NCBI RefSeq assembly: GCF_033439725.1
Contig: NW_026944390.1
Location: forward strand, 1 to 64,000
DNA length: 64,000 bases
Source: Neurospora tetraspora
Taxonomy: Eukaryota > Ascomycota > Sordariomycetes > Sordariales > Sordariaceae
Direction of reading: 5' to 3'
Made by a program: the position numbers and the translations under genes. Below are positions 24,189 to 35,454 of this stretch, piece after piece. Every line of letters starts with the position of its first letter. Position 1 is the first letter of the stretch. Under the pieces are notes generated by a model that was not told where the DNA came from, ran no database searches, and was given only the letters and a program-made list of their open reading frames with translations.

Positions 24189-27100
24189 AGGACCTGATCA
24201 GTCTCAGGCACTACTAGCAAAGGCTGGGCGGGCGCTTTCGGTTTTTGCGTGATGAGCGTTGGAGCTTGGCGAACGGGTTTTGCTTTTATGATAATGGCGT
24301 TTGGTGGGAATTATGAGTGCCAAAAGGGATACCCTCATACACACGCTCGGGAAGAGAGGGCGTCTTGATGGACTGCGTTCCCTCATAAAGCGTTGCCAGT
24401 GAGCTCTGCTCCTGGGCTCTGCAACGACGTAGCCGGCATACATTCATATTATATTTACATCTGTACATAGTACTCTTTTTGGTTCTGAGCATATGACCAT
24501 TTTACTTCCTTGGCGGACCGCGGCTACAATCTAAAAGATTACTGATCACGTTTGCCTCTCTCTACACGCGCGTTTTGGTTGTTTCAAATATCAAGCGGCG
24601 CATTGCACTTCGCCGCACTATATAATACCATCTGTTCCTGCGATCCCCATGGGGGCCTTATGACTTTGCTATATACTATGAGCGCCCCCTCAATACATCT
24701 CCCGGCCACATGCGCCACTTATCAGGATCAGGTAGGTAGCGAGGGATGTCCAAAATCCTTGGTTACTACCTCTACTGATTACTATCTTTCCGAAATCCTT
24801 ATCGACCACAACACCACCACAGACTGTTTTGCTCAAAGCTTTTTCGTTCTGAGGCCTCCTTTCCAATCCAATGTCTGAGGTCCGGTGCGTGCCTAGGATT
24901 TTTCAGTTACACAGCTTTTGCTGATGTACATCTGCTTGCTAGTAACAATGGGCGCCGCCGCTCACCAAGTGAGAATCTCACATCCAAAAGGTCAAATGGC
25001 CATCTTAAACGCGCAATCGCATCGGGTAACAATAAGGAGTAGCTGAGCGCCAATCATTGATTCATTGTAAATAGGCAAAAAGGACATTTGGCGCCTCCCG
25101 CTACGTTGGAAAGCGGGTGACATCACATGCGCATTTGTTGGATGGATGGGTGGTATGCGGTTAGCTCTTTATGCTGAAGTTGTTGGTTGTTCGTTGCTTT
25201 GACGGCTTTGACGAGATATGTAGAGGTAAGTAAGTGGAGGGCAAAGGCAGCGTCAGGGAAGATCAAAGCCAGTAGTGAATATTTGATTTGAAAAAAGACA
25301 TCTGGATGCTCAGTATTATTTAGTACCTGAGGGAAGAAAGATGGGCTTTTAGTTGGCGCGCACAATGACACGAGAACATGGGTGTGAACGGCCAGGGAAA
25401 GGGCTTCTTCTTTTCAGGTCACTCCCTATCGTCCTTGATACCGTTCGCTGTTCCAGAAAATGTCCCGGGCCTTTCTTGAAACGTGCCTGGGGTCCGGGGT
25501 AGATAGGTTGGTCTGCCCTATGGAAACCGTTTCTTTTTCGACATGAGATGGAAGACCTTGGCTTTGGGGGACTTGTACTACCTAGAATAGGTATGCGATC
25601 GGTTGGGAAAGCCAACTTGATTTGTTTCAAGAGGCGCGACATTGTGCAGGTCTGGCGCGAAAGAGATGTGCCCAAGAGCCTATGAGGTCATTCAGACTCA
25701 TCTTGACATCCAGGGCTAGGCTCTGTGCTTCTATATGTCACACCCACACACATCTGCATATGTAGACTCAGCCTTCCAGAAATCGTGATCAAATATTCTG
25801 GGACACGATCACGAAGGAAGTGGCACTGATTTGGCAGGTGGGATTGGCCTCGACGTCGGGAAGGATACCTCTCGGTACCTGACCGAGCTGACCTCTTCGT
25901 TCCCGTCCTCTTGAGGATGTTGTTGCGAAGTGGAAGAAGATAATCGGGCCCAGACCACCTTCCGAACGCACTGCACTGCCCTGGATTTCGGCGGATGTAA
26001 GGGTACCGGCATGCTCAAAGTTGACTGCAGGGACCAATCCGGTGTGATGCTGGGTCCGCTTAGTTCATCATGGAGGCCCCACTGCATCCCACTGGCCGGT
26101 GGAGGGGCGGCGCTGGTTTTCAGCTTCCTTCAGTTCGGGCCACTCTGTGTGTCGCAAGTTTCGTCTCTCACATCATTTGGCTTTGTCTCTCCTGGTTTCT
26201 CTTCTTTCCGCTCCTACCTAACCTACCTATGAAATTCTAATCATTCATTGACTTCTTTTTGATGTTGGTCTTGCGCCTTGAAGCAACATGCACTGACCCG
26301 AACATTCCGTCTCGAAGCTTATCTTCTGATCCTCCAACAAATTCCCCTCCTACGGGTGCTCAGGCCCCCGCCACACACCCTAAAAATATACCCCACGATC
26401 CTGTCTCCAGCCAAAAGGCTTGGCAACAAAAGTCCAGCCTCCAGCCTTTCCATATCACCAAGATTCGGGGCACTGAAGTCCTTGGGTATCTGGCCTGACT
26501 TCCGACTTCCGACTCGACCTTGCACAAACACACAAAATCAACTACGTATACCCAACGTCGACCCGGCACGCGACCCGGGACACTCGGGGTCTTCTTTACC
26601 GTTCGTTGGTTGTTGGACTTCACCTCTTCTCTCCCCTACCTATACGAGGCTCATCTCGCTCGCAAACAGCAACCGTTTCAACTTGCTCGACGTCGACTCC
26701 ACCGGCCCTCTTTTTAAAGCTCGGTCAATCACTGCGTCTCCGTCAGACGATCCGGATCGACTTAATTCCCCGTCTCTAAGCCCAAGCTTACAATTACACA
26801 ACGCGAGCAAGTCCGGTTGTTGAACCCCTTTTTTGTCTTTGACAGTCGGCGGCTACAAAGACCTTGTTGTTTTATTTTGTTACAAACCACGTACTTTCAC
26901 CGCGTCTTGGCCTTCCAGAAATAAACGCCGAACCTTTTACTAGTATTGGGTCTAGCCATTCACGCCTACGGAGCCGCGCTTCCGATCTGGCCGTCCTTCT
27001 TCCAAACGGTTTTGGACTTGTTCAGTTGGCGGTAACGCTACGTTTCGGGTCGACGACATCCCTGGCCGCCCTTCCCCGGATCCCTCTCTGAGTGGTTTCG

Positions 27101-27271
27101 GAATTCAGTGTGTTTTTCTCACTGGTTTATGCTGTCTTCTCTACAACGGCAAAGACTGCCCCATCCATACAATTATCTCAACTTCTCGCCTGAACAGCAA
27201 CCAAAGAACGGCATTTCTCACTCCTCCACACCGACGATTCCAGGTCGCCGTGTGCTTTCCTCTGCGCAGCC
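24189..27271. other. 3.1-kb stretch without a recognised gene
   Basis: Between Ada2 and the NIPA gene only short, domain-free open frames appear, the longest about 181 codons at 26278-26823 (+). Codon use and conservation cannot be judged by eye. The part from about 26250 on could be a long spliced 5' leader of the NIPA gene. A long non-coding RNA is possible but unsupported. Confidence 0.55.
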
Positions 27272-29735
27272 ATGGATCAAGCTGTGCAAATACTCGAAGT
27301 GGCGCATCATGTATACGCTCGTGCAGATAGTACGGCAGATCTGGATCATGCCACTCGACCGCCCTCTTACAAAATCATCGGCATCCTTCTCGCCGTCGGC
27401 TCCGGCTTTTTCATCGGCAGCTCCTTCGTTGTGAAGAAGATGGGCCTGCTAAAAGCCAACGAAAAGTACAACGAGGCGGCCGGCGAGGGTTACGGATACC
27501 TCAAGAACGCGTGGTGGTGGGCGGGCATGACCCTCATGCTGATAGGGGAGGTTTTGAACTTTGCCGCCTACATGTTCGTGGACGCCATCTTGGTCACCCC
27601 TCTCGGCGCCCTCTCCGTCGTTATCGCTACTGTCGGATCCGCCATAGTCCTCAAGGAACGGCTGAGTATGATCGGCAAGGTTTCTTGTTTTCTGTGCATT
27701 GTCGGCTCCGTCGTCATTGTCCTCAACGCACCGCAAGAGTCCGCTGTCGCCAACATTCAGCAGTTCCAGGAATTCGTCATTACGCCCAGCTTTCTCTCAT
27801 ATGCCGGTGTCATTGTTCTGGGCGCAGCAATCGCAGCCTGGTATGCCGGCCCTAGATGGGGAAATAAGAACATGTTGGTATACATCTCCATCTGCAGCTG
27901 GATTGGCGGTCTCAGTGTTGTCTCTACTCAAGGCTTGGGCTCGGCCATCGTTGCCCAGGCCGGAGGCGAGCCTCAGTTCAAGGGATGGTTTATCTATGTC
28001 GTCATTGTCTTCTTTATTGCCAGTCTTTTGACTGAGCTGATTTACTTGAACGTAAGTCTCCCTGCCGGTCGCCTCAGCTTGCCGACTCATATACTTACGC
28101 TCCTTACAGAAAGCGCTGAACTTGTTCAACGCCGCCATGGTTACTCCAACCTATTACGTGTACTTCACTAGCACGACCATCATTACTTCGGCCGTCCTGT
28201 TCAAAGGCTTCAAGGGCACAGCTGTCTCGATCGTCACCGTGGTCTTCGGTTTCTTGACGATCTGTTCCGGCGTCGTTTTGCTCCAGCTGTCCAAATCCGC
28301 CAAAGATGTGCCCGACGCCGCTGTCCTTTCTGGAGACCTGGACCAGTTTCGCACAGTCGCAGAGCAGGAACAGCCCGAAACCGAGCCAAAGGCCGACGCC
28401 CTCAGAGGTGCCGCTGCAATTGTCAGACGTTTATCGTCGGCCAAGCAGCAGAAGATGGAGATGGAAGAACTCAAGCGATTACATCAAGAAAAGATGATGG
28501 AGACCCTGGAGACAGTTGGCGAGGATGGTCCTGTGTACGAATGGGATGGACTAAGGCGGAGAAGGACGACATTGGGCAGCAACTCGGGAAGTCGACGATC
28601 AAGAGCTGCGACCTCGGCAACCTTTCAACTCCCGCCCCCGACAATACACCCGCCCCTTGGATGGTCTCATTTCCCGACAGACGAAGAGCTCGCTGCAGCC
28701 GATAGACCCGCTTCACCTGCCCTTTCCAGTATCGTCGGCACCATCCGCAACCGTGCGCGCAGCGTCCTCCTCCCCGGCCACCCGAACTTTCGCCCCAACT
28801 CGGCATCCAACAAGGTGCAAAGTCCTATGCACCCCGTTCAGCTGACCGAGATCGCAGTACCGGCGCAAAACTTTGACGAGGAGACAGGGTATTACCCCCA
28901 AGGATCCGCTGCCGGGCCCTCAAAGGGATATTTGTACGACAGACCAGGAAGTAGAGGTAGTATCTCCAGTTCCGGGCGTCGAGTACAATTCTCCACCGAA
29001 GCCAACCACCCATCTAGCAGCACGCTCGCCCCTCCTCTAGCTCCGCCTCCCCCACGGACGCCACCAGGCGCCACCAGGCAATTTTCTTTCCAAAGCGTCT
29101 TCAAGCGCGGCGATCGACACAGCCAGCACGCCCACACGCAAAGCGATGGCGCTAACTCGCAACTGTCCTCTCACTCCTCCGACAAGCAGGACAGAGATAG
29201 ACTGACCACCCACCGCGGCTTCTCCACGCCGCACATAATACGGGGCGCATCCGAGGAGGAGACGTTGGGGCTTGTCAGGGGCGACTCGCGCGACTCCCGG
29301 ACCACGCCGCACACATCGAAGCAATATGACGACGACGATGACGACGAGTGTTCCGAAGAGTTTGAAGATGTTGGGAGATACATTGACGAGAAGCAATCGC
29401 GGTACGGCCCGAGCATCACGCATAGTCCGACGCGTGCTCCAGGAGTAACCGGAGGAGGACAGCGTGGAGAGCAGCAATATCCCGGCGGGGAAGAGGAGGA
29501 TGTGAAGAAGGAATATACTGAGCATGTGGAAAGTGGTGGGCAAGGGCAAGGGCAAGGGCAAGGACAGGGACAGCAGCAAAGATCAGCAAGAGACGACCCG
29601 AGTTCGTACCGGGAACGTTTGAGAAGGCTTAGGGAGCATGAACGTGGTCAGAATAGTGGGAGTGGGTCGGGGCCATCGCCGCCTTCGAAATCGAATTCCA
29701 GTCGTGGAGATGGGGGGGGGTTTCATCTGATCTGA
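27272..29735 (+). CDS. NIPA-family magnesium transporter with long cytosolic tail
   Basis: Two exons, 27272-28051 and 28110-29735, with a 58-nt GT-AG intron; 801 residues. Residues about 30-325 are a nine-helix NIPA domain: YKIIGILLAVGSGFFIGSSFVVKKMGL is the family signature, followed by WWAGMTLMLIGEVLNFAAY, LVTPLGALSVVIATVGSAIVLKE and, after the intron, the last helices (YVYFTSTTIITSAVLF, GTAVSIVTVVFGFLTICSGVVLLQLSKS). NIPA proteins are Mg2+ carriers of the drug/metabolite transporter fold. The remaining about 475 residues are disordered: a coiled-coil-like KQQKMEMEELKRLHQEKMM, Ser/Pro-rich blocks, an acidic YDDDDDDECSEEFED patch and a GQ repeat. The tail is much longer than in animal NIPAs. 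Confidence 0.92.
29538..29561 (+). repeat. (GGGCAA)4 coding microsatellite
   Basis: Four GGGCAA units encode Gly-Gln pairs near the end of the NIPA protein (GQGQGQGQ). A multiple of 6 bp keeps the frame, so copy number can change without harm. Confidence 0.85.
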
Positions 29736-29753
29736 TCGGATCTGATCTGATCT
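29725..29753 (+). repeat. GATCT pentamer repeat spanning the NIPA stop codon
   Basis: Tandem ATCTG/GATCT units with one GATCG variant run through the C-terminal codons and the TGA stop of the NIPA gene. A change in unit number would shift the stop and alter the C-terminus. Confidence 0.75.
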
Positions 29754-31167
29754 CGGAACGTGTTGACTTATACCGAAGATGGGACGATGGAACCGGTCGG
29801 AATGGCACAAGACGGGACAGGCGGAACGGGCCGGAGTATGCAACAACAACGACAGCGGAAAAGAAACAAAACGCGTTTTTGGTGGATACCCCCTTGAGAG
29901 ACACCCTTTGGGACGAAACGAGACGAAACGAAACGAGTAACGAACGAATTTTGTTCCCCTTCCTTTCCTTGTTTGCATACCATACATATCCTTATCATTC
30001 TTGATTATGATTCACATATTGCATCACAACCTATCTCTGTACACGAACGATCCATGCATGCAATGTTTCTTTGCGCCTTGTACTTGTATTGTACCTGTAC
30101 GAGAGTTTGGTTCATATTTTCCAGTACTAGTTACTGGTACTGGTACTGGTACTGAAGAGGAGAGGGTGGTTATATAGATGGGATGGGATGTCACGATGGA
30201 GGGAGGGAGGGTTGCGAAAAACTTTATATGATGTATGTGATTATGACATGTCTATCTCTCGGTTATGGATGAGGAAAAAGGGGCGGCTTTTGCTTATATG
30301 TAGTATAGTATATACGGAGGATTGTTGTTCCTTTTTAGGTTATTAGAAGACTAGCAAATCAACTCGGGCATGAGGGCGATGACAAATAGAAGTAACGAGT
30401 TTTGCATCCGTGTGTACGGAAGGCGATCAGATATGGGTCTAAGAACCTTGATGGCTGATTTGACCATGTCGATTACGCTCGTCACGGGACAGGTGTATAA
30501 GTCAAAGAACTTTTGAAGAAACAACAGGATGCAACGCCAATCGCAAAATATCTCCAAGCGTTAGTCGCTGTTAACTTCTTAACAAAATGCTGTTCGGTGA
30601 TACTGTTATTTCTGATCGTGATGTTCTGGCAGTGATGCCGAGGGAACAAGCTGAGTTCTAGAATGTTCCCATTTGGGTGGTTTACAAATGCAGATAGCTT
30701 GAGCAAAGTAGCGTCCCCTAACTGCTGTTACTGTTCCTTGGTGAAACAGCACCTCACACTAACAAGGACGTGGATAAGATACTGAGGATTCGTTTAGCTG
30801 CACCCCGGCCTGCCGGTATGTGGATCAGGACCCCAGATTCCCCAATAACCGCCAGAACCCCACCACGTCAAAGGGCACGGCAGGCAGCTTCATGAACTCC
30901 CCGACTCGAAGATCCCGACTGTAAACAGCTCATTTTCGAACTTCTGTCCACGGCCGCCTTGGATCAGCAGGCTACTTCGCAAATACTCCCCCGCAAGGTA
31001 TGCGCCCGCCATTGCTCGTTCCCACCTTCAAGTGTCACTGTCCTCCTCCCTGAGGACACTCCTCTCTACCTCCTCGGACCTCCGATCTCGTGCTACACAA
31101 CCCACCACCTCCGACCTACGAGTGCGACGGAATATCAGAAATCAACTCAAGCAACAGCAGCAACAAG
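29736..31167. other. Intergenic, 3' flank of NIPA and promoter of the CHIP-like gene
   Basis: No gene is seen. An (ACTGGT) microsatellite lies at about 30133-30154. Confidence 0.6.
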
Positions 31168-32285
31168 ATGTCAGGACAGTCCTCAATAGCCCTCAAAGAG
31201 GAGGGTAACCGCCACTTCCAAAAGGGCGATTATGTCGCCGCTGAGGCGTTGTACACCAAAGCGTAAGAGAATCCTTCCTCTCCCATCCCATCCCTTTCCC
31301 TTCCCCTCGTTCGACTGTTCTCGTCCAAAAAAAAAAAAACTAACCACCTATGTATGGGCCTCTCTATCCAGAATCCTCTCCGACCCCACAAACCCCCTCC
31401 TCTACACCAACCGCGCCATGGCGCGCCTCAAAATGTCACGCTGGGACTCGGTAATCGAAGACTGCGAGGAATGTCTCCGCCTTTCCTCCCTTTCCTCCTC
31501 CTCCAGTACCCCCGGTTCCAAGGCGCCGGGCAGCAAAAACTTCAAAGCCCTCTACTACCTCTCGCAAGCGCACCTGCCCTTGAAAAACTACGACCAGGCC
31601 GTTTCCTACGCGCTAGAAGCGCACAAGATCTGTGCCGAGACGCATGATAAGAGCTTAGCGGCCGTGACGAGCCAAGTCCTGAAATGCAAGAAGGAGAGGT
31701 GGGAGCATCGGGAGAAGCTTCGGAGGAGGGAAGAACAAGAATTGGAGGGGGAGGTGGTGGAGATTTTGAGGGGGGAGATGGAGGGTTTACTAAAGGGTAG
31801 TGATGATGAAGCCGAAAAGAAAGAGACGGAAAAAATGTACGAGGACAAAATCGAGAGGATAAGAGCCGCCTTTGAAAGGGCGAGGGAGAAGGAAAACCAG
31901 AGAAGACCGAATCCGCCGGATTGGGCGATTGATGATATCAGTTTTCAGGTTATGGTTGATCCTGTTATGGTGAGTTTTCCAGCCAGCCCCTTTTCTTCCT
32001 TTTTTTTTTTTTTCTTTTTTTCCTCCATTTTATCTTTCAACCTTTTTTTCTGCATCTTTTTTTTACCATTCTCGCGGTAGCTAACAAAACGACACCCCCA
32101 AAAAAAAACAGACAAAAACAGGCAAATCCTACGAGCGCGCCTCCATCGAGGAACATCTCCGAAGAAGCGAAACGGATCCGCTGACGAGGGCACCCCTGAC
32201 CATTAAGGATCTGATGCCCAACATCGACCTTAAGCACGCTTGCGAGGAGTTCCTGAATGAAAATGGGTGGGCTGTTGACTGGTAG
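31168..32285 (+). CDS. CHIP/STUB1-like E3 ubiquitin ligase (TPR + U-box)
   Basis: Three exons, 31168-31262, 31372-31969 and 32112-32285, with GT-AG introns of 109 and 142 nt; 288 residues against about 300 for human CHIP. The N-terminal TPR array (about residues 8-125) includes ALKEEGNRHFQKGDYVAAEALYTKAI, NPLLYTNRAMARLKMSRWDSVIEDCE and KALYYLSQAHLPLKNYDQA, the pattern of Hsp70/Hsp90-tail-binding TPRs. A charged helical coiled coil follows (about 130-205). The U-box (about 215-280) has ISFQVMVDPVMTKTGKSYERASIEEHL and DPLTRAPL. In animals CHIP ubiquitinates chaperone-bound clients. Intron 2 has a long T-rich tract and lies inside the U-box. Splicing of both introns was set by frame and domain continuity. 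Confidence 0.9.
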
Positions 32286-33441
32286 GAGCGTAGCGATGGT
32301 TCCTCTCGGTAGTGGTTTACGATCTCCCCACCCACCTGGCCTTGTTTACTTGAAGAATATTCATTGTTTTGGGGCGGTTCTTGGGGCTAGCATTTTGTTC
32401 CATGTTGTTATAGTTACCTACTGCATAGCAGAGCGGTGTTTCTGGGAGTTGTTAAGTTGTTTGTTTGTTCGGCTTATCGGCTTATATAAGCGGGCGATGC
32501 GTTCATTGCCTTTTAATCGTTAGCTCAATCACAGCTGCTTCGTGGTTGTTCTTCTTTCTACCATCTACTGTAATTATCAGAGCAAGAAGAACATCGTGTT
32601 GGTCAACAACCCAAGCAGTGTGCCAGTGACAAGATATATAATCAACAGCATATCCACTATATTCACACTTTCTCACATCGTCATCCCTGATTTTCATACA
32701 GCTACAAATCATGCTCAGCCATATACACATCCTAACATCCACCCCAACCCCAGGCTGGAATCAACAACAACAACACCACAAGACATCCAGCTTGCCCGAT
32801 ACCTCCCACGTCAACGTACAATACAGCAATATCATACACACACACACTGAACAGAAGAAATATCGTGTTTTGCTCGGCCTGGCCGCAGGCTTGTCCACCC
32901 ACCGGATCAACAACTCATCGGTTCCCAGCCTCGAATACGAAATTATTCCAATGTGAAAAGCACCAATCCAAGTTCCCCCACCCCTCATCATGAAGAAACG
33001 CACCCCCCAGCAAAGTAACAAGGACAATGAGCCAGAGGTGCCAAGATTTTGAACAAGTAGATATGAACAATTTGCAAAGTCCCGAAAGCACCCAAGGCGA
33101 ACGGGAAGAATGAACAAGAAAAGTTGGACCAGATTTCAGGAATATCATCAGACTTCCTTGTGAGATCTGGTCGTAAAAGAAGTGAACTGAATGGTAAAAG
33201 CATCGCAAGCCATTGGCGCGAGTGTGGTTGAAATATTTCCTCCCAGTGGTGAGTGACGGGACCCCAATCTCCTCATTTCCCACTCATCTCCATAAACGCC
33301 ATTGCCTGATTATTTGTTTTTGCCCGTGAAAAAAGAGAACCTTATGCTCCGAATGAAAGGGTATCTGGGACACGCATGTTCGTTGTGGCATGTTTTTGTA
33401 CAATATGTCAAAAGGGTATCGATCATTTGTACTTTATGTTA
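32286..33441. other. Convergent intergenic region
   Basis: The 3' flanks of the CHIP-like gene (+) and SH3 gene (-) meet here. No gene is recognised. The short open frames lack domains. Confidence 0.6.
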
Positions 33442-35454
33442 TTAATATGCCTGCCCTGGCGCTGTCTCGTTGCTCACTGGTGGCAGAGGAGCAGGAGCAG
33501 GAGATGCGGTTCGCGACTCTGGGCGGTATTCCTGGGCAATCGGGCTGGGTCCGGGAGGCGTCATTCGTCGATTCGCGGTGACGGGGCTTTGCGAGCCGTG
33601 GGTTATGGGCCGGTCAACCGGCGACCCGGGGTTTCCGCTCTGCACCGGGCTCATGGGGTTGTTGCCACCCGGTGAGGCAGGATGTCCACCGTTGGGGCTC
33701 ATCGGTCCATTACGTGGCATCATTGGCCCGGCGGGGGACTCAGGTCTAGACCACGAGCCGGAAGATGGTGGGCCGCGGGGGTTCATGAACTTGGTGTTGA
33801 TGGGTCCGGGCCCGGGACGTCCGCCGTGCGGGCCACCATGAGGAGGTCCGCGGGGAGGTCCGCCGGGACCACGGGGTCCTCCGTTAGGGCCATGATTAGG
33901 TCCGGGCCCGTATCCAGGTCCCCCATTTGGGCCGTAGTTGGGGCTCATAGGTCCATAGCCAGGTCCTCCAGGCCCATAGTTGGGCCTAACCGGAGGCCCA
34001 CGGGGACCAGGACCGCCCTGAGGAGGTCGTGGCTTCACTGGACGCGCGGATAAGCAAGTCCGAGGAACAACTCCCTGCTGAGACCGGTCGAGACGAATGC
34101 AAAGTGCCCAGCCATCGTCGTACTCGTGCAGAAGACGAACCAATTGGCCAGATTGGAGACCCAATTCGTCCTCCAAGGTCGGCTTGAAGTCGAGCTGCAC
34201 ACGATGGACAGTTGACTGTGCGGGTCCTCCAGCAGCAGCAATAGCGGCAGCGCTAGCCGAAGGACCAGGTGATAGGCCAGGAGCGACAGTGTTCATGCTA
34301 TACTCTGTTCCAGCAGGGCTGGGCGGGTGGGCGTTCAAGGGCAGAGGTGGAGGTTTGGTCAGATCAAGAGGTTTGGGTCCATCTTTCCGGATAGAAGTTT
34401 TCCGAGCTAGACCGCCAGCAGCGGCACCCGCAGCAGCACTCGCGACAGCTCCAGCCGCAGCGGCATCGGCTTCAGGCGCACCAGGGGAGACAAGCGAGTC
34501 GCCAGCCGGGCTGACTGGTGAAGACTCTTCGGGAATTTGCTGGTTATCACCGAATGGGTTGGAGCTCGCACTGGTACCGGGCCGTTCTCCAGCGGTTTGA
34601 GTCGAGCTGACAGTAGGACGCTCCCAAGCGCTAGCTCCTGCGGGACGGTTGAGGGGTGACGCTGGTGCGTTCGAGCTGAGGTTCGACATGTTGGCGCGGC
34701 TAGCTCTCCTTTCTGGAACGCCGCCGGGCATGAACTGAGATTCGGGTCGCAAGCTCAACTGAGGGGCAGCGGGGGGAGTTGGGGGAGTTTTGATTTCGTT
34801 CTTGTCGGAAAAGGGACCGTTGATCTTCTCATCATCTGCCAGGCGTTGCTTCTCTGCTTCCATCTGGCGCTTTCGCTTGTTGAAGAGGAACCACACCAAC
34901 AGGAAGACAGCCAGCAAACCAGCCAACACACCAATGGCAATACCGGCTGTGGCAGCGCTGCTGGTTCCTTTTTGAGTGCTGCTTGCTGCGGTGGCGGTTG
35001 GAGCAGCAGTTGCGGATGTGGCTGCTTCCAAGGTCTTGGATGTCGGCTCCGCAAGCGCCAAGGTAGACTCAAGCTCGAAGGTTCCTGTTGACCTGATCTC
35101 ATCCGTCACTAATTCTGCAGGCGATGATGACACTGCTGGTGCTGACGCCTTGGTGGTGAGAGCTCTTAATGTGGTGGATGCCGGGGCGTTGCTGTGGTGT
35201 GTAGTGGTGTGCGCAGTCGTGGTCGCATGGGCAGCACTAGCGGTAACAGGAGGCCCCTTGGTCGCAATGGTTTCCTCGGCTGTAGCTGTCGCCCAGAAGC
35301 TCTCGTCGGTCACTGTTTGCGCGATTCTAGTGGTGACAGCCTCCGTTTTTTGATCGGGTGAGAATACATTGTTCCAAAATGACTTGACGTCGTCCCAGCC
35401 CTTGCGCTCCAGATGGTGATGCGCATGGCGCATATGAATCCTATGGTCAGACAT
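33442..35454 (-). CDS. Single-pass membrane protein with cytosolic SH3 domain
   Basis: One exon, 670 residues. An N-terminal Ser/Thr/Ala-rich region (residues about 60-165), probably O-mannosylated, is followed by one transmembrane helix (SAATAGIAIGVLAGLLAVFLLVWFLF, about 165-190) and a basic stop-transfer KRKRQ. After a long disordered linker comes an SH3 domain at about 420-480 (VHRVQLDFKPTLEDELGLQSGQLVRLLHEYDDGWALCIRLDRSQQGVVPRTCL). The tail is Gly/Pro-rich with GPN/GPGYGP repeats. No clear cleavable signal peptide is visible. The layout resembles fungal Fus1-like or WSC/Mid2-like surface proteins with an SH3 tail, which link polarity or cell fusion to the membrane, but I infer that from layout only. 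Confidence 0.8.
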   Translation of the reverse strand: MSDHRIHMRHAHHHLERKGWDDVKSFWNNVFSPDQKTEAVTTRIAQTVTDESFWATATAEETIATKGPPVTASAAHATTTAHTTTHHSNAPASTTLRALTTKASAPAVSSSPAELVTDEIRSTGTFELESTLALAEPTSKTLEAATSATAAPTATAASSTQKGTSSAATAGIAIGVLAGLLAVFLLVWFLFNKRKRQMEAEKQRLADDEKINGPFSDKNEIKTPPTPPAAPQLSLRPESQFMPGGVPERRASRANMSNLSSNAPASPLNRPAGASAWERPTVSSTQTAGERPGTSASSNPFGDNQQIPEESSPVSPAGDSLVSPGAPEADAAAAGAVASAAAGAAAGGLARKTSIRKDGPKPLDLTKPPPLPLNAHPPSPAGTEYSMNTVAPGLSPGPSASAAAIAAAGGPAQSTVHRVQLDFKPTLEDELGLQSGQLVRLLHEYDDGWALCIRLDRSQQGVVPRTCLSARPVKPRPPQGGPGPRGPPVRPNYGPGGPGYGPMSPNYGPNGGPGYGPGPNHGPNGGPRGPGGPPRGPPHGGPHGGRPGPGPINTKFMNPRGPPSSGSWSRPESPAGPMMPRNGPMSPNGGHPASPGGNNPMSPVQSGNPGSPVDRPITHGSQSPVTANRRMTPPGPSPIAQEYRPESRTASPAPAPLPPVSNETAPGQAY

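Noticed and set aside
26278-26823. 181-codon open frame upstream of the NIPA gene
   Set aside because: Overlaps other frames, has random-looking composition and no domain; better explained as leader or intergenic sequence.
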